Below the pieces are notes generated by a model, which worked only from the letters and a program-made list of their open reading frames with translations, was not told the DNA's origin and ran no database searches. Shown here piece by piece: positions 17,096 through 27,425 of a stretch of DNA of 64,000 nucleotides (within the stretch, counting starts at the first letter, position 1; each line of letters begins with the position of its first letter). Source of the DNA: Anaerolineales bacterium (GTDB lineage Bacteria; Chloroflexota; Anaerolineae; Anaerolineales; Villigracilaceae); assembly GCA_016932715.1 (NCBI GenBank), contig JAFGCG010000191.1:44075-108074 (forward strand), in the 5' to 3' direction. The position numbers and the translations under genes were made by a program.

Positions 17096-18907
17096 ATGAA
17101 GACCCCGTCAAAGACCAAACTCTTCAAAAAAGTTCTTGTCCCGCTGGTATATGGCTGTGAACAAACCTCTGCCATCAACGCCGCGCGCACCATTGCCGGA
17201 GAGGACAATGTGATGCTCGTGGGACTGGTCTATGTCCCGGAGGCGGAATCGCTCAGCGGCGCCGCAGTGCCTGTCCGGGAAGTGCGCCAGATGCTCAGGA
17301 AGCTTTCCGGCGTCCGATATCGCACCGAGGTGTACGCTGCTGCTACTCACCGGCCCTGGCATGAAATCATTGGGGTTACGGAGAGAGAAAAGCCCGATCT
17401 CCTGGTTTTGGAATATCCCTGCCAGTTCGAAACGCTCAACACGACCCTGGCGGAAGTATTGGCGCACCCGCCCTGCGATATTGCGATCGTCAACTCACAT
17501 GTCTCGGCCAGTCTGGATAACGTGTTGATCCCGATCCGCGGCGGTCCCTATGCGGAACTGGCGCTGCGCATTGCATTATCCATGCGACGGTTTCGCCAAA
17601 TCGATATCACTTCCCTGCATATGGTTTCCACGAAGTCTGACCGTAAACAGGATGCCGCTTTTCGCGGAATCGAACGCGTGTTGAAACAACTGCCTGAGGT
17701 GAAGGAACATAATGTCGCCACAGATGACTCTGCCGAGGCGCTCTTCGAGACGTCACGCCAGTTTGATCTGACGGTGATGGGCGCCAGTGCCCGGTCGGTG
17801 GATGAGGTCGCTTCCATCGGCCCGGCGGCGGAACGGATGATGAGGGAGGGTAAATGCGGCCTGATCGTTGTGAAAACCAAACAGCCGCCGCGCTTTCCCC
17901 TGGAGAGCGAAGAAGTCGGTCAGACCGCCATCTCCGTCCTGGTGGACAAGTGGTTTGCGGAAAACACGTTCCACGCGGATGAGTTCCAGGACCTGAATTA
18001 TCTATTGAGCCTGAAACGCGAGCGCGGAGTCTCCATCAGTCTGGCACTCCCTGCGCTCAACGAAGCAGAGACGGTGGGAAATGTGATCCAAACCATCAAA
18101 CAGGCATTGGTGCTGGATGCTCCTTTGCTGGATGAAATTGTTTTGATCGATTCCAATTCTGAAGACCGGACGCGGGAAATTGCCCAGGCATTGGGCGTTC
18201 CGGTTTACATCCATCAAGCGGTTTTGCCACAGTACGGGGCGCGGCGCGGCAAGGGGGAAGCGCTCTGGAAAAGTCTGTATTGCACGAAAGGCGACATCCT
18301 GATCTGGCTGGATACGGACATCGTCAACATTCATCCGCGCTTTGTCTATGGTTTGATCGGTCCCTTGCTCCTGCGGCCCGACGTCCAGTTCATCAAAGGC
18401 TTTTACAAGCGTCCATTGCGAGTAGGCGGCAAGATCCAGGCTGGCGGCGGAGGCCGGGTCACCGAACTGACGGCGCGCCCGCTCCTCAACCTGTTCTACC
18501 CTGAACTCTCCGGCGTGATCCAGCCTCTTTCCGGAGAATATGGCGGGCGCCGGTCTGCGCTCGAGCAGTTTGGCTTTTTCTCGGGCTATGGTGTGGAAAT
18601 TGGGATGTTGATCGATGTGCTCGACAAGTTTGGCTTGAACGCCATCGCCCAGGTGGATCTACAGGAGCGCATCCATCACAACCAGCCGCTGGAGGCGTTG
18701 AGCAAAATGTCCTTTGCCATCATTCAGGCTGTGATGCGCAAGCTGGAAACCCGTTATGGACAGAGCATTCTGGAGAACGTCAATCAGACTATGAAATTGA
18801 TCCGTTATGAGGGGGAACGTTTTGTGCTGGACATAGAAGAGATCGCCGAACGTGACCGTCCACCCATGCTGGAGATTCCCGAATATGGCGAACGCCCGCG
18901 CGCGTGA
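17096..18907 (+). CDS. Fusion of two universal-stress (Usp) domains with a glucosyl-3-phosphoglycerate synthase (GpgS)
   Basis: A 603-residue protein. Residues about 1-150 and 150-270 are two tandem Usp-like domains (VLVPLVYGCEQTSAI; VLIPIRGGPYAELAL; MGASARSVDEVASIG). From about residue 310 a GT81/GT2-type transferase begins: SLALPALNEAETVG, IDSNSEDRT, GKGEALWKSL, DTDI (DxD metal site, about 405), FYKRPL, GGGGRVTELTARPL and QPLSGEYGG. These match GpgS, which joins glucose from NDP-glucose to 3-phosphoglycerate. AGGAGG stands 5 bases before ATG 17096. The Usp-GpgS fusion is unusual and may tie synthesis to ATP or stress state. No GpgP-type phosphatase is seen in the window. Confidence 0.8.
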   Translation: MKTPSKTKLFKKVLVPLVYGCEQTSAINAARTIAGEDNVMLVGLVYVPEAESLSGAAVPVREVRQMLRKLSGVRYRTEVYAAATHRPWHEIIGVTEREKPDLLVLEYPCQFETLNTTLAEVLAHPPCDIAIVNSHVSASLDNVLIPIRGGPYAELALRIALSMRRFRQIDITSLHMVSTKSDRKQDAAFRGIERVLKQLPEVKEHNVATDDSAEALFETSRQFDLTVMGASARSVDEVASIGPAAERMMREGKCGLIVVKTKQPPRFPLESEEVGQTAISVLVDKWFAENTFHADEFQDLNYLLSLKRERGVSISLALPALNEAETVGNVIQTIKQALVLDAPLLDEIVLIDSNSEDRTREIAQALGVPVYIHQAVLPQYGARRGKGEALWKSLYCTKGDILIWLDTDIVNIHPRFVYGLIGPLLLRPDVQFIKGFYKRPLRVGGKIQAGGGGRVTELTARPLLNLFYPELSGVIQPLSGEYGGRRSALEQFGFFSGYGVEIGMLIDVLDKFGLNAIAQVDLQERIHHNQPLEALSKMSFAIIQAVMRKLETRYGQSILENVNQTMKLIRYEGERFVLDIEEIAERDRPPMLEIPEYGERPRA

Positions 18908-18909
18908 CC

Positions 18910-19302
18910 CTATTCCGGCTCCCCACTCGATAGTGAATCGGGAGATTGAGCCTCACCAGCTAAAGCATGAGTCTTGGGATCATAGTGTCCGCGCATTTCG
19001 TCGCTGAGTGTCCCCTCCCAAAGCGGTACACCGGAGAGGTAAGCTGCCCTGCCGATCATATGCGCTGCCACCGGTGCGGTGAAAAACATGAAAACCACGA
19101 TCGCGAGCGCGCGTACCCCGATGGCGAAGTCGTTGAAGAATAAGGCGACTCCCAGCATAATAAGCCCCACACCCAGCGTAGCAGATTTGGTGCTACTGTG
19201 CAGCCGCATGAGCACATCCGGCATACGCACCAGCCCGATGGCTGCCAGCAGCATAAAGACCGCGCCCAGCAGGAGCAGGAACAGGCTTATGCTTTCCGCC
19301 AT
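18910..19302 (-). CDS. mnhG: Mrp Na+/H+ antiporter subunit G
   Basis: A 130-residue MnhG/PhaG protein: three hydrophobic segments ([51 protein letters not shown]) and the family motif [19 protein letters not shown]. It is the last gene of the operon; its start overlaps mnhF by 16 bases. Its stop lies 2 bp from the convergent Usp-GpgS stop, and no terminator separates the two. MnhG is a small structural subunit required for the complex. Confidence 0.92.
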   Translation of the reverse strand: MAESISLFLLLLGAVFMLLAAIGLVRMPDVLMRLHSSTKSATLGVGLIMLGVALFFNDFAIGVRALAIVVFMFFTAPVAAHMIGRAAYLSGVPLWEGTLSDEMRGHYDPKTHALAGEAQSPDSLSSGEPE

Positions 19303-19562
19303 GGCAGTTCTCCCTTTTCGACAAAATAGGCAAATGCAACCGTACCGAGAAACCCGATCAGCGCCAGGGCGATCGCGACGTCCAGAAAAATGGTCTGCCG
19401 GGTCGCTACAGCATAAACGGCAATGATTCCAACGGCCAGCGCCGTCATCATATCCAGCGCCACCACGCGGGAGGGCAGGCTGGGACCGCGTACCAGCCGC
19501 ACGAATGCCAGGAACATGGCAAGGATCAACAAGCCTAACGTAATATTGATAAGAATTTGCAT
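19287..19562 (-). CDS. mnhF: Mrp Na+/H+ antiporter subunit F
   Basis: A 91-residue MnhF/PhaF protein with three membrane segments ([53 protein letters not shown]) and the family's [17 protein letters not shown] loop. It sits between mnhE (1 base away) and mnhG (overlapping). It is one of the small subunits needed to assemble the Mrp complex. Confidence 0.92.
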   Translation of the reverse strand: MQILINITLGLLILAMFLAFVRLVRGPSLPSRVVALDMMTALAVGIIAVYAVATRQTIFLDVAIALALIGFLGTVAFAYFVEKGELPWRKA

Positions 19563-19563
19563 T

Positions 19564-20058
19564 TCAGCCTCTTTCTGATCTGGTCCCGCGCATCAGTCTC
19601 AGGAGCCGCCTCTCGACTCCCTGCTTGATCTCGCGCCGCAGGGCGTCGGCATCGGGAGCATACATGGCGTGGATGAACATCGTGTTCCTGTCGGTGGAAA
19701 TGTCCAGGCTAAGCGTGCCGGGGGTCAGGGAAATAAAATAAGCCAGCGCGGTGATCTCAGCGTCGGTGCGCGCATCGAGCGGAAGGGCGATCACGCGCGG
19801 CTTCATGTAATTGCGCAGCGTCAGCACATCGTGCGCCACCCGCAGGTTGGCAAGCAACAGTTCCCACAGGAAGAAGAACACGAAGCCGATCACCTGCCAG
19901 ACTTTTACGAAGTAATCGGATGGCTCGAGCGCCCGGCGGATCACGAACAGCGCGCCGTAGCCCAGAGCAAAACCGGCGATCAGGTTTGCGGGGTTGAAGT
20001 TCCCGGTGAGAGCCGCCCATGCCAGCGCGAGCGCAATGTTCAGCATGAAGTAGGTCAT
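19564..20058 (-). CDS. mnhE: Mrp Na+/H+ antiporter subunit E
   Basis: A 164-residue MnhE/PhaE protein. Two N-terminal hydrophobic segments are followed by the conserved cytoplasmic part: [35 protein letters not shown] and [29 protein letters not shown]. The start overlaps the mnhD stop by 4 bases. Normal length for the family. Confidence 0.92.
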   Translation of the reverse strand: MTYFMLNIALALAWAALTGNFNPANLIAGFALGYGALFVIRRALEPSDYFVKVWQVIGFVFFFLWELLLANLRVAHDVLTLRNYMKPRVIALPLDARTDAEITALAYFISLTPGTLSLDISTDRNTMFIHAMYAPDADALRREIKQGVERRLLRLMRGTRSERG

Positions 20059-21563
20059 GGTGCGCCTCCCAAGACCGCCTGGATGTAGAGCGAGGGATCC
20101 ATGAGTTGTTCACCTGCCTGCAATGCAAAGTTGAATGCAGGACCGGCGCCAAGACCCAGCACCACAGAGATCGCGGAGAGAATTGCAATCGGGAACAGCC
20201 AGTTACTCAGGCGCACTCCTGACAGCCCGCCGGTCGTACCGCTTTGATCCGGTATTGGCTTCCAAAATGCCTCGCCCCATATTTTCAGCATGGAGAACAG
20301 GGTCAGCAGGCTTACACCCAGTGCCACAGCAACGATGACATGTTGTCCTGTGTCCAGCCCCGCCTTCACCAGTCCAAGTTTTGCGAAGAAGCCGGAGAAT
20401 GGCGGGATACCAGCCAGTGACATTGCCGACACGAGGAACAGGGCCGCCAACATTGGTTGTGTCTGATACAACCCTCCCAGACGCTTGAGATCGCATGTCC
20501 TGTACAGACGCTGTGCCACGCCGCTGACCAGGAACAGGGATGCCTTGGCAATTGAAACGTGGAAAATGAAAAATACGGCTCCGCCTAATGCTGACGCGGT
20601 GAAGATTCCCAGCCCCATCAGGGCGTAACCGATCTGACTGATGATGTGGAAGGAAAGCAGGCGGCGGAAGTCATATTGCGCCACCGCTCCCAACACGCCG
20701 CTGACCATGGTCAGGCCCGCGATGACCAGGATCAGGCTGTGAGTGTAGCCAACATCCTGTAAAAAGATGAGGGTGAAGACGCGGATGAGAGCATAGACGC
20801 CCACCTTGGTCAGCAGCCCGGCGAAAAGAGCGGAGACCGCCACCGGCGGCGTGTGATACGAGGCGGGCAGCCAGAAGAACAGGGGGAAGACCGCAGCTTT
20901 GATCCCAAACGCAAGCATAAACAATATTGCCAGTGTGGTCATCAGACCGGGATGCTGGGATGCGGAAACGTCCGAAAATTTGTACGCCAGATCTGCCATG
21001 TTCAGCGTGCCTGCTATTGCGTAAAGCAATCCTAAAGCAGACAGGAACAAAGCCGAGGAGATCAGGTTGAGCGTCACGTACTTGATCGCGCCTTCCATTT
21101 GACCGCGCTCGCCCCCCAGCGCCATCAGCACGAAAGAAGCCATCAGCATAACCTCGAACCACACGTACAGGTTGAACAGGTCACCAGTCAGGAACGCGCC
21201 GCATACGCCCATCAGCAGGAAATGATAGAGCGAATGATAGCCAAACTCCTCACGCTGCGCGTCGACGCTGACGAGGGAATACATCCCCACTGCCGCGGCA
21301 ATGATCCCGGCGAGCAGGACCATCACAGCGCTGAAGAGGTCAGCAACCAGTGTGATGCCGTAGGGGGCGGGCCAGTTGCCCATTTGGGCGGCCTGGATTC
21401 CGTTTCGCCATACGTCAACGACCAGCCATGCCGCCGCGGCAAACAACGTCCAGGCGCCAATCGAACTCACCGCGCGTTGTGTGCTTCGCGATTTTTGAAG
21501 CAGCAGCGCGAGGACGGCTGTCAACATCGGGATAAGGATGGGGAGAATAAGCAATACATTCAT
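20055..21563 (-). CDS. mnhD: Mrp Na+/H+ antiporter subunit D
   Basis: A 502-residue proton-translocating subunit related to NuoM/NuoN of complex I. It has about 14 membrane segments; [41 protein letters not shown] holds the conserved Glu and Lys of the antiporter family, and [43 protein letters not shown] the second Lys block. The longer frame extends back to 21668, but ATG 21563 gives the usual [12 protein letters not shown] start and leaves 25 bases after mnhC. Confidence 0.92.
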   Translation of the reverse strand: MNVLLILPILIPMLTAVLALLLQKSRSTQRAVSSIGAWTLFAAAAWLVVDVWRNGIQAAQMGNWPAPYGITLVADLFSAVMVLLAGIIAAAVGMYSLVSVDAQREEFGYHSLYHFLLMGVCGAFLTGDLFNLYVWFEVMLMASFVLMALGGERGQMEGAIKYVTLNLISSALFLSALGLLYAIAGTLNMADLAYKFSDVSASQHPGLMTTLAILFMLAFGIKAAVFPLFFWLPASYHTPPVAVSALFAGLLTKVGVYALIRVFTLIFLQDVGYTHSLILVIAGLTMVSGVLGAVAQYDFRRLLSFHIISQIGYALMGLGIFTASALGGAVFFIFHVSIAKASLFLVSGVAQRLYRTCDLKRLGGLYQTQPMLAALFLVSAMSLAGIPPFSGFFAKLGLVKAGLDTGQHVIVAVALGVSLLTLFSMLKIWGEAFWKPIPDQSGTTGGLSGVRLSNWLFPIAILSAISVVLGLGAGPAFNFALQAGEQLMDPSLYIQAVLGGAP

Positions 21564-21588
21564 GAGAAATTCTTCGGGATGTTCCGCC

Positions 21589-21936
21589 TCAAACGTCTGT
21601 GCTCTGCATCTGATCGAGGTCATCTGTGCCGACGCTTCGATATGCCCGAAACGCCAGTGCCAGCGCAAAAGCCATTACCCCAAAGCTGATGACGATGGCG
21701 GTGAGGATCAGCGCCTGAGGCAGTGGGTCGGCAAAGGGAGGTTCGAGCGCCGCTGTCTCCATGCCGATGACGGGAGGACGGCCGCGCGTCAGCTTTGCCG
21801 CAGTGAAGATCAGCAGGTTCGCCGCATGACTCAGCAGCGCCAGACCAATGAGCAGCTTCACCAGGCTGCGCCGAAGCAACATATAAATTGCCAGGGCAAA
21901 CAATCCACCGATAACGAATGCAAGGATGACTTCCAT
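21589..21936 (-). CDS. mnhC: Mrp Na+/H+ antiporter subunit C
   Basis: A 115-residue NuoK-like subunit with three membrane segments: [38 protein letters not shown], and [21 protein letters not shown]. The loop with [29 protein letters not shown] is typical of MnhC. It lies 3 bases after mnhB and 25 before mnhD. Confidence 0.92.
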   Translation of the reverse strand: MEVILAFVIGGLFALAIYMLLRRSLVKLLIGLALLSHAANLLIFTAAKLTRGRPPVIGMETAALEPPFADPLPQALILTAIVISFGVMAFALALAFRAYRSVGTDDLDQMQSTDV

Positions 21937-21939
21937 GCC

Positions 21940-22356
21940 TTATTCCGCCTCCTCGAGCGCAAAGATGATGGATAACGTCACGCCGATCACCGCCAGATAA
22001 ACTCCCAGGTCAAAGAACAGCGGTGTACCTATATCCAAGACGCCGAATCCCGGCAGCTTGAGATAGCCCCACGTGCCGGTGAGAAACGGGTACCCGCCGA
22101 GCAAACCGATCACGCCACTTGCCAGGGCCGCCAGCAAACCCACACCGATCAACCAGCGCGGCTCCACCTGTAACACCCGGCGCGCTTCCGCGGCGCCGAA
22201 TGCGATCGAAAAGAGCGCGAAGGGAGCTGCCGCCACCAGTCCACCTGCAAACCCTCCGCCCGGTTGATTGTGCCCGCGCAGGAACAGGAAGACGGAAAAT
22301 ATCAGCAACAGCGGCGTCAAATAACGCGTTGTGGTCCTGAGGATCAAGGAGGTCAT
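21940..22356 (-). CDS. mnhB: Mrp Na+/H+ antiporter subunit B
   Basis: A 138-residue MnhB protein with four hydrophobic segments and the hallmark [21 protein letters not shown], plus [27 protein letters not shown] at the C-terminus. Its start overlaps the mnhA stop by 4 bases. Together with the C-terminal part of MnhA it forms the Mrp-specific portion of the complex. Confidence 0.92.
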   Translation of the reverse strand: MTSLILRTTTRYLTPLLLIFSVFLFLRGHNQPGGGFAGGLVAAAPFALFSIAFGAAEARRVLQVEPRWLIGVGLLAALASGVIGLLGGYPFLTGTWGYLKLPGFGVLDIGTPLFFDLGVYLAVIGVTLSIIFALEEAE

Positions 22357-24662
22357 TCACCGCCTCCTTTTTTATCTTTTTTCCGGTCGGTGTGAAGTTT
22401 CAGCAGCGCATATACCCCGATGGCGGCGATACCCAGCACGGTGATCTCGCCCATTGTATCGATCCCGCGGAAATCCACAAGGATCACGTTGACAATGTTA
22501 CGCCCGTGCGCCAACGGCAGGGCGTTCTCGACAAAATAACCGGAGATGCTTGGGTGGAGTTGAGCGTCCACTGCGGACAGCACCAACGATGTCATTAATC
22601 CGCCGGCCAGCAAGGCGATCAATCCGTCGCGAACGCGGGCAGTCCTGGAACTGAGTTGGGCAAAGTGCGGCAGATGATAGAACGCGAGGACGAACAGGAT
22701 GACCGTCAGCGATTCGATCAGGAATTGCGTCATCGCCAGGTCAGGCGCGCCGAATAGAAGATAGATCAACGCCACGCCATAACCGGCAACCCCGAGCGCG
22801 GCCACCGCGCCAAGTCGCGACCAGGAAACAGTCGCCACAAATGCGGCAAGCAGGATCAGCAGCGCCAGAGCCGCTTCATAGAAACGGACCTCACTCACTG
22901 CGACGGGTACGGGGAGTCCGCCCCGGGTAAAGAGGGTGAAGCCCGCGAGACCTGTGACCGTGAGAATGATCGCAAATAAATAAAAGCGCAGGTACCCGCT
23001 TTGCAGCAGGCGTGTCTGCCCGCGTGCCAGGGCATTGAGTGCGTCGAGTGAGCGATCATAGAAAAAGGATGGACCCCATCGCCAGGCGAACCTTGAAAGC
23101 CCGGAACGAATTGGATGGCGCGCCGCGAACAATCCCGCGCCGATGAGTATGGTGGCAACACTGAGGACGAATGCCGGATTCACACCATGCCATAACGCCA
23201 GCTTGACACTGGTACTCTCTCCGATCGCGCCAGAGGCAGCCGGACTGATGAGGAACCGGCTTATGGAATTTGGGAAAATACCAAGGAGCAGACTCAAACC
23301 GGCAAGGATCGCAGGACCCAGCCACATGCTCAACGGCGCTTCGTGCGGGGACTTGGGCGTCTGCTTCTGTTTGCCCCAGAATGGTCCCACACCCACAACC
23401 CCGGCGACGAACACGAAGGATAATCCCGCAAGAACGACAGCCCCGGCGAGCCACGGACCGAATTCGAGCGCGGCCTCATAGGTTAGTTCTTTGGAGAGGA
23501 ACCCGAACAACGGAGGCAATCCCGCCATCGAGAGCGCCGCGATCCCCCCGGCGATGGCTGTCAGCTTCATCGCAGAGAATAATCCACCCAATTGGGTAAT
23601 GTCCCGCGTCCCGGTTTCATGATCCAGCGCGCCTGCCACGAGGAACAATGCTCCCTTGTACAAGCCGTGCGCCAGCAATAAGACGATTGCTGCTTCCAGC
23701 GCATGTGGCGAACCGAGACCGATCAACAGGGTCAACATGCCCAGCGCGCTCACCGTGGAATAGGCGAGCAGCCGCTTCAAGTCAGTCTGCGATAACGCAA
23801 GATAGCCGCCGACGAGCATTGTCGCTGCGCCCACACCGCCGACTGCGTAGACCCATACGTCGGTCCCGTTGAGCACGGGTCCCAGGCGGGCCAGCAGATA
23901 GATCCCCGCCTTCACCATCGTCGCCGAGTGCAGGTACGCGCTGACGGGCGTCGGCGCTTCCATCGCGTTCGGAAGCCAGAAGTGAAATGGGAACTGTGCC
24001 GACTTGGTGAACGCTCCCAACAAGATCAGCAGGACGGCCGGGAAATAAAATGGACTGGCTCGCAAGACATCGCCTTGCCCCAGCAGCGCGGAGAGTTCAA
24101 GTGTGCCGCCTGCGCTCCCAAGCAGCAACAAGCCTGCGAGCAAAGCCAGCCCGCCCCCGCCGGTGACAAGAAATGCCTGCAGGGCGGCGGCACGCGCGCT
24201 GGCGCGTTCGTGTTCGAAACCGATCAGTATGTAGGAACTAATGCTGGTAAGTTCCCAAAACACGAACAGCAGGATCATGTTGTCTGCCAGGGCAACGCCA
24301 AGCATTGCCGCCATAAAGACCAGGAGCCAGGCGTAGAACTTTCCCAGATTGGGGTTCCCTTTGAGATATCCCCCTGTGTATGTCACAACCAGTGCACCTA
24401 TGCCACTGATGAGCAGCGCGAAAAGCAGACCCAGCCCGTCAGCTCGAAACGAAAAAACAAGCCCAAGGTCCGGTGCCCAGGGAGCCGAGAAAGCCGCCGG
24501 TCGGGCCGCGGCCGCCGAGGGCAGCAAACCGATAAAGTACAGGGTCAGACCGGCAGGCAGCAGCGCCAGAATCCAGCCGGCCGCGCGGCCGAATCGTCTC
24601 GACAGGATGGGCGCGGCAAACGCGAGCCCGAAGCCCGAAAGTACCGAGATGGCGAGCATCAT
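22353..24662 (-). CDS. mnhA: Mrp Na+/H+ antiporter subunit A
   Basis: A 769-residue NuoL-like proton-translocating subunit. The antiporter core is seen in [70 protein letters not shown] and [30 protein letters not shown]. The C-terminal ~170 residues carry the extra MrpA/MrpB-like segment ([61 protein letters not shown]). The start overlaps the CBS-protein stop by 4 bases. The Mrp complex expels Na+ in exchange for H+, supporting salt and alkali tolerance. Confidence 0.93.
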   Translation of the reverse strand: MMLAISVLSGFGLAFAAPILSRRFGRAAGWILALLPAGLTLYFIGLLPSAAAARPAAFSAPWAPDLGLVFSFRADGLGLLFALLISGIGALVVTYTGGYLKGNPNLGKFYAWLLVFMAAMLGVALADNMILLFVFWELTSISSYILIGFEHERASARAAALQAFLVTGGGGLALLAGLLLLGSAGGTLELSALLGQGDVLRASPFYFPAVLLILLGAFTKSAQFPFHFWLPNAMEAPTPVSAYLHSATMVKAGIYLLARLGPVLNGTDVWVYAVGGVGAATMLVGGYLALSQTDLKRLLAYSTVSALGMLTLLIGLGSPHALEAAIVLLLAHGLYKGALFLVAGALDHETGTRDITQLGGLFSAMKLTAIAGGIAALSMAGLPPLFGFLSKELTYEAALEFGPWLAGAVVLAGLSFVFVAGVVGVGPFWGKQKQTPKSPHEAPLSMWLGPAILAGLSLLLGIFPNSISRFLISPAASGAIGESTSVKLALWHGVNPAFVLSVATILIGAGLFAARHPIRSGLSRFAWRWGPSFFYDRSLDALNALARGQTRLLQSGYLRFYLFAIILTVTGLAGFTLFTRGGLPVPVAVSEVRFYEAALALLILLAAFVATVSWSRLGAVAALGVAGYGVALIYLLFGAPDLAMTQFLIESLTVILFVLAFYHLPHFAQLSSRTARVRDGLIALLAGGLMTSLVLSAVDAQLHPSISGYFVENALPLAHGRNIVNVILVDFRGIDTMGEITVLGIAAIGVYALLKLHTDRKKDKKGGGE

Positions 24663-25111
24663 TCTTCATCCCTCGCCAGCAAGTGTATGATGTTGGCGCG
24701 GGTGATAATGCCTGCCAACACGCCATTTTGCAAAACGGGAACACGTTTGATATTGTGCTGCGCCATGAGCCAGGCCGCGTGACCGACGGTATCGTCAGTA
24801 TTCACGCAAATTACTTTACCTGTCATCACGTCGACAGCGGTATGGTGACGCGCGTCTTCGTAGATCTCAGCCAGCCGGTCCGGATCAACCCAGCGCTTGA
24901 ACAACACGGGCACTTTTACGGCAGAAAAAGGCATGCCTTTTTCCTTTAGGAAAAGATCACTTTCGCTGACAATGCCGATCACCTGGTGCTTATCATCTAT
25001 CACAGGCAGGCCCCCAATACGATGTTCACGCAACAACCTTGCGATCTCGTCCACCGTTGTATCCGCCGCAATCGTAATCACTTCACGCGTCATAATATCT
25101 TCCACCTTCAT
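24659..25111 (-). CDS. Two-CBS-domain protein heading the Mrp operon
   Basis: A 150-residue protein made of a CBS pair: [37 protein letters not shown] (CBS1) and [36 protein letters not shown] (CBS2). CBS pairs bind adenine nucleotides or dinucleotides such as ATP, AMP, or c-di-AMP and gate partners. ATG 25111 follows GAGGAG; much longer upstream frames lack support. It overlaps mnhA by 4 bases, so it is the first gene of the Mrp transcript and may regulate the antiporter. A second CBS protein heads the divergent antiporter operon at 25601. Confidence 0.88.
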   Translation of the reverse strand: MKVEDIMTREVITIAADTTVDEIARLLREHRIGGLPVIDDKHQVIGIVSESDLFLKEKGMPFSAVKVPVLFKRWVDPDRLAEIYEDARHHTAVDVMTGKVICVNTDDTVGHAAWLMAQHNIKRVPVLQNGVLAGIITRANIIHLLARDEE

Positions 25112-25171
25112 CTCTACTCTCCTCATGCAAATGGCGGTTTCGCGATTTAGGCAGGCTGCAACTATAGTTGT

Positions 25172-25200
25172 ATTGTACCCGCCGTTATTATAGACGACAA
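25172..25200 (-). promoter_or_regulatory. Promoter for the CBS-mnhABCDEFG operon
   Basis: Read on the minus strand, TTGTCG (25200-25195) and TACAAT (25177-25172) are 17 bases apart. A separate TATAAT lies at 25192-25187. The leader to ATG 25111 would be about 55-70 nt. Confidence 0.5.
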
Positions 25201-25340
25201 TCGCTCGCGCGGGTGCTGCCCGCAATGGGTGGGTGATGCACCCGCATCTCCTCGGCGTGTGCACCGCGCCGCGGTCCGCCCGATCGCGGACTCGTTTCAG
25301 CAGATCTGCTCGAGGCGCGGCCAGAGGGTGGGATTGTACT

Positions 25341-25502
25341 GAATTTACCATGTCCATCTTCATCACATTGCTGGCTTTGGATGATCCGGAGATCATCCAA
25401 AGTACCAAGATCAGTATTCTGCTCAGTTCACTTCTGGCTGGTGTCACAGGGTTCCTGATTTTGAGGGGACAAACATCGAACGCACCGGATGAAGTCGATT
25501 GA
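25341..25502 (+). pseudogene. C-terminal remnant of an NhaA-type Na+/H+ antiporter
   Basis: The frame reading EFTMSIFITLLALDD then QSTKISILLSSLLAGVTGFLIL matches the last two membrane segments of NhaA (GFTMSIFI... and ILLASLLAG... types) and ends at 25502. Upstream of about 25341 the reading frame is GC-rich, Arg/Ser-rich text with no NhaA features, so the first ~330 residues of a normal NhaA are missing. It lies between two operons for ion antiport, consistent with a decayed older antiporter gene. A short expressed peptide from ATG 25350 cannot be excluded but would not be a functional antiporter. Confidence 0.7.
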
Positions 25503-25512
25503 TCGACTGGGC

Positions 25513-25518
25513 TATAAT
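25513..25518 (+). promoter_or_regulatory. -10 element TATAAT before the CBS/antiporter operon
   Basis: A consensus TATAAT lies 82 bases before ATG 25601. No convincing -35 box is seen. Confidence 0.4.
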
Positions 25519-25600
25519 TACATTCGTCGGAGACCAACGATTATCTTGTGACGCCTAATGTACAATTGACGGGCAGGTAATTAGCGCGTAAGGAGATCAA

Positions 25601-26059
25601 ATGGAAATCAGCAAGTATATGAAGCGTAATGTGATTTCAATCCCTGAAACATCCACGATACGTGAAGCTGCGGCAGTGTTTGTCAAACATCACATTGGGC
25701 TTCTGCCAGTTGTGGATAAGAACAAAAAGCTCATTGGTGTGGTAGGGCTGCGGGATATGCTTGCGTTGGAACTGCCGGATTTTCTCAACTTTATCGCGGA
25801 TGTGGATTACGTTCATGATTTTGGCGCAGTAGAGACCACCCGTCCGCCTGCAAAGACCCTCGATAAACCAATCAAAACATTGATGAGTCCTGCGATCAGC
25901 GTCCCTGAAGATACCGGTTTATTGCGAGTCTATGCGCTGATGCTGCAGCATCAGCTGCATGATATGGCTATTGTCTCAAAGGATGATGAACTTGTTGGGG
26001 TGGCTTCGCGCGTAGATATCGGAGCCGCCATTCTTTCCACCTGGTCAAAAGTGGCTTGA
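25601..26059 (+). CDS. Two-CBS-domain protein heading the antiporter operon
   Basis: A 152-residue CBS pair: ISKYMKRNVISIPETSTIREAAAVFVKHHIGLLPVVD and IKTLMSPAISVPEDTGLLRVYALMLQHQLHDMAIV, separated by an insert of about 30 residues (FLNFIADVDYVHDFGAVETT). TAAGGAG precedes ATG 25601. The stop is 4 bases before the next start, so it is co-transcribed with an ArsB/NhaD-type permease, a CPA2 antiporter and PII-like proteins. A regulatory, nucleotide-sensing role for these transporters is likely but not shown. Confidence 0.85.
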   Translation: MEISKYMKRNVISIPETSTIREAAAVFVKHHIGLLPVVDKNKKLIGVVGLRDMLALELPDFLNFIADVDYVHDFGAVETTRPPAKTLDKPIKTLMSPAISVPEDTGLLRVYALMLQHQLHDMAIVSKDDELVGVASRVDIGAAILSTWSKVA

Positions 26060-26063
26060 AATT

Positions 26064-27350
26064 ATGAACCTTCCTGCTGTCATTTCGAGCCTGATCTTCA
26101 TCGTCAGTCTGGCGCTGATTTTTTCCGAGAAAATTAACCGTGCCATTGTCGCGATTACAGGCGGGGTCATCATGGTTGGCATCGGGAAAATCCTGCATTT
26201 TTACTCGGAGGAAGTTGCACTGGAGGCGGTTGATTTCAATACATTGGGACTTTTACTGGGCATGATGATTCTGGTTGCCATGCTCGAGCCGACCGGCTTT
26301 TTTGAATATCTCGCTGTGATCGCGGCGCGTACGTCAAAAGGGAAACCTGTGCGTCTATTCGTATTGCTTGGGAGCATTACAACCCTTCTTTCCATGTTTC
26401 TCGATAACGTGACTACTGTCGTGTTGATTGCGCCAGTCACCATTCTGATCAGTGAGATTCTGGGAGTCAGTGCCATTCCCTATCTCGTTGCAGAAGCCAT
26501 ACTATCGAACACAGGCGGTGTTGCCACACTGGTAGGGGATCCCCCCAATGTTTTGATTGGTTCGGCAGCAGGTCTGTCATTTAATGATTTTCTTATCCAT
26601 TCCCTGCCCATCGTTGTTTTCACCTGGGCAGGCGCATTGGTTTTGTTGCTGTATCTTTTCAAGAAGGAATTATCGAAGCGGCCGCGCAATGTCAAAGCCG
26701 TGATGAAACTTAACCCGGCAGAAACACTCAACCAGCCGGGTACGGCGCGGCGGATCCTGGTTGTACTGGGTGCAGCGATCGTTCTGTTTTTTGCCCATGA
26801 TTTGCTTGGGATCAGTCCATCGTTTGTAGCATTGGAATCAGCTGCATTTGCCCTCTTATGGATACGACCCAGTTTTCCGGATGTGTTGAAGAGAATTGAA
26901 TGGAGCGTGCTGATCTTCTTTGCAGCCCTTTTCGTGATGGTTGGCGGGTTGGAGTCTGCCGGTGTGTTTGCATCAGTGGTTGGTCTGCTTGAGCGGGCAG
27001 TGCATATCCCCCCTGTCCTGTTCGGGGTCAGTTTGATCTGGATCGTGGCTCTGCTTTCTGCAGTAGTGGATAACGTCCCGATCACAATTGCATTAATTCC
27101 CGTTATTCAGGGACTTGGCGAAAATGGCATGGATATCGCGCCTTTATGGTGGGCGCTTGCCTTCGGCGCGGGCTTTGGCGGCAATGGGACGATCATCGGT
27201 TCTACTGCGAATATCATTGTGACGACTCTTTCTGAAAAGACCCGCACGCCCATCACAGCCACATTATGGAATAAACGAGGCCTGCCGGTGATGCTTCTAA
27301 CATGCATCATTGCCAGTATTATGTATGTTATCTTGTATTCAACGTTCTAA
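26064..27350 (+). CDS. ArsB/NhaD-family ion permease
   Basis: A 428-residue membrane protein of the ion-transporter superfamily. Conserved blocks are LLLGMMILVAMLEPTGFFEYLAV, FLDNVTTVVLIAPVTILI, ILSNTGGVATLVGDPPNVLIGSAAGL, VVDNVPITIALIPVI and FGAGFGGNGTIIGSTANIIV. The paired DN-T and N-GG-x-T-G-x-PP-N motifs are typical of NhaD and ArsB relatives. With Na+/H+-type genes on both sides, Na+(Li+)/H+ exchange is more likely than arsenite export, and no ars genes are nearby. Confidence 0.85.
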   Translation: MNLPAVISSLIFIVSLALIFSEKINRAIVAITGGVIMVGIGKILHFYSEEVALEAVDFNTLGLLLGMMILVAMLEPTGFFEYLAVIAARTSKGKPVRLFVLLGSITTLLSMFLDNVTTVVLIAPVTILISEILGVSAIPYLVAEAILSNTGGVATLVGDPPNVLIGSAAGLSFNDFLIHSLPIVVFTWAGALVLLLYLFKKELSKRPRNVKAVMKLNPAETLNQPGTARRILVVLGAAIVLFFAHDLLGISPSFVALESAAFALLWIRPSFPDVLKRIEWSVLIFFAALFVMVGGLESAGVFASVVGLLERAVHIPPVLFGVSLIWIVALLSAVVDNVPITIALIPVIQGLGENGMDIAPLWWALAFGAGFGGNGTIIGSTANIIVTTLSEKTRTPITATLWNKRGLPVMLLTCIIASIMYVILYSTF

Positions 27351-27396
27351 TCCGGATAGGAAAGGGCAGTTGCTCGTGCAGGAGTTTTCCGCAAGC

Positions 27397-27405
27397 TGTT
27401 ATACT
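27397..27405 (+). promoter_or_regulatory. Extended -10 promoter TGTTATACT
   Basis: TG (27397-27398), one base, TATACT (27400-27405), 20 bases before the antiporter ATG at 27426. The -35 region is weak. It may provide a second promoter inside the operon. Confidence 0.5.
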
Positions 27406-27425
27406 AAAATAACCAAAACACTATT

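Noticed and set aside
26064..27350. Arsenite efflux pump ArsB
   Set aside because: The family includes ArsB, but no arsR, arsC or arsA is near and all neighbours concern Na+, K+ or H+.
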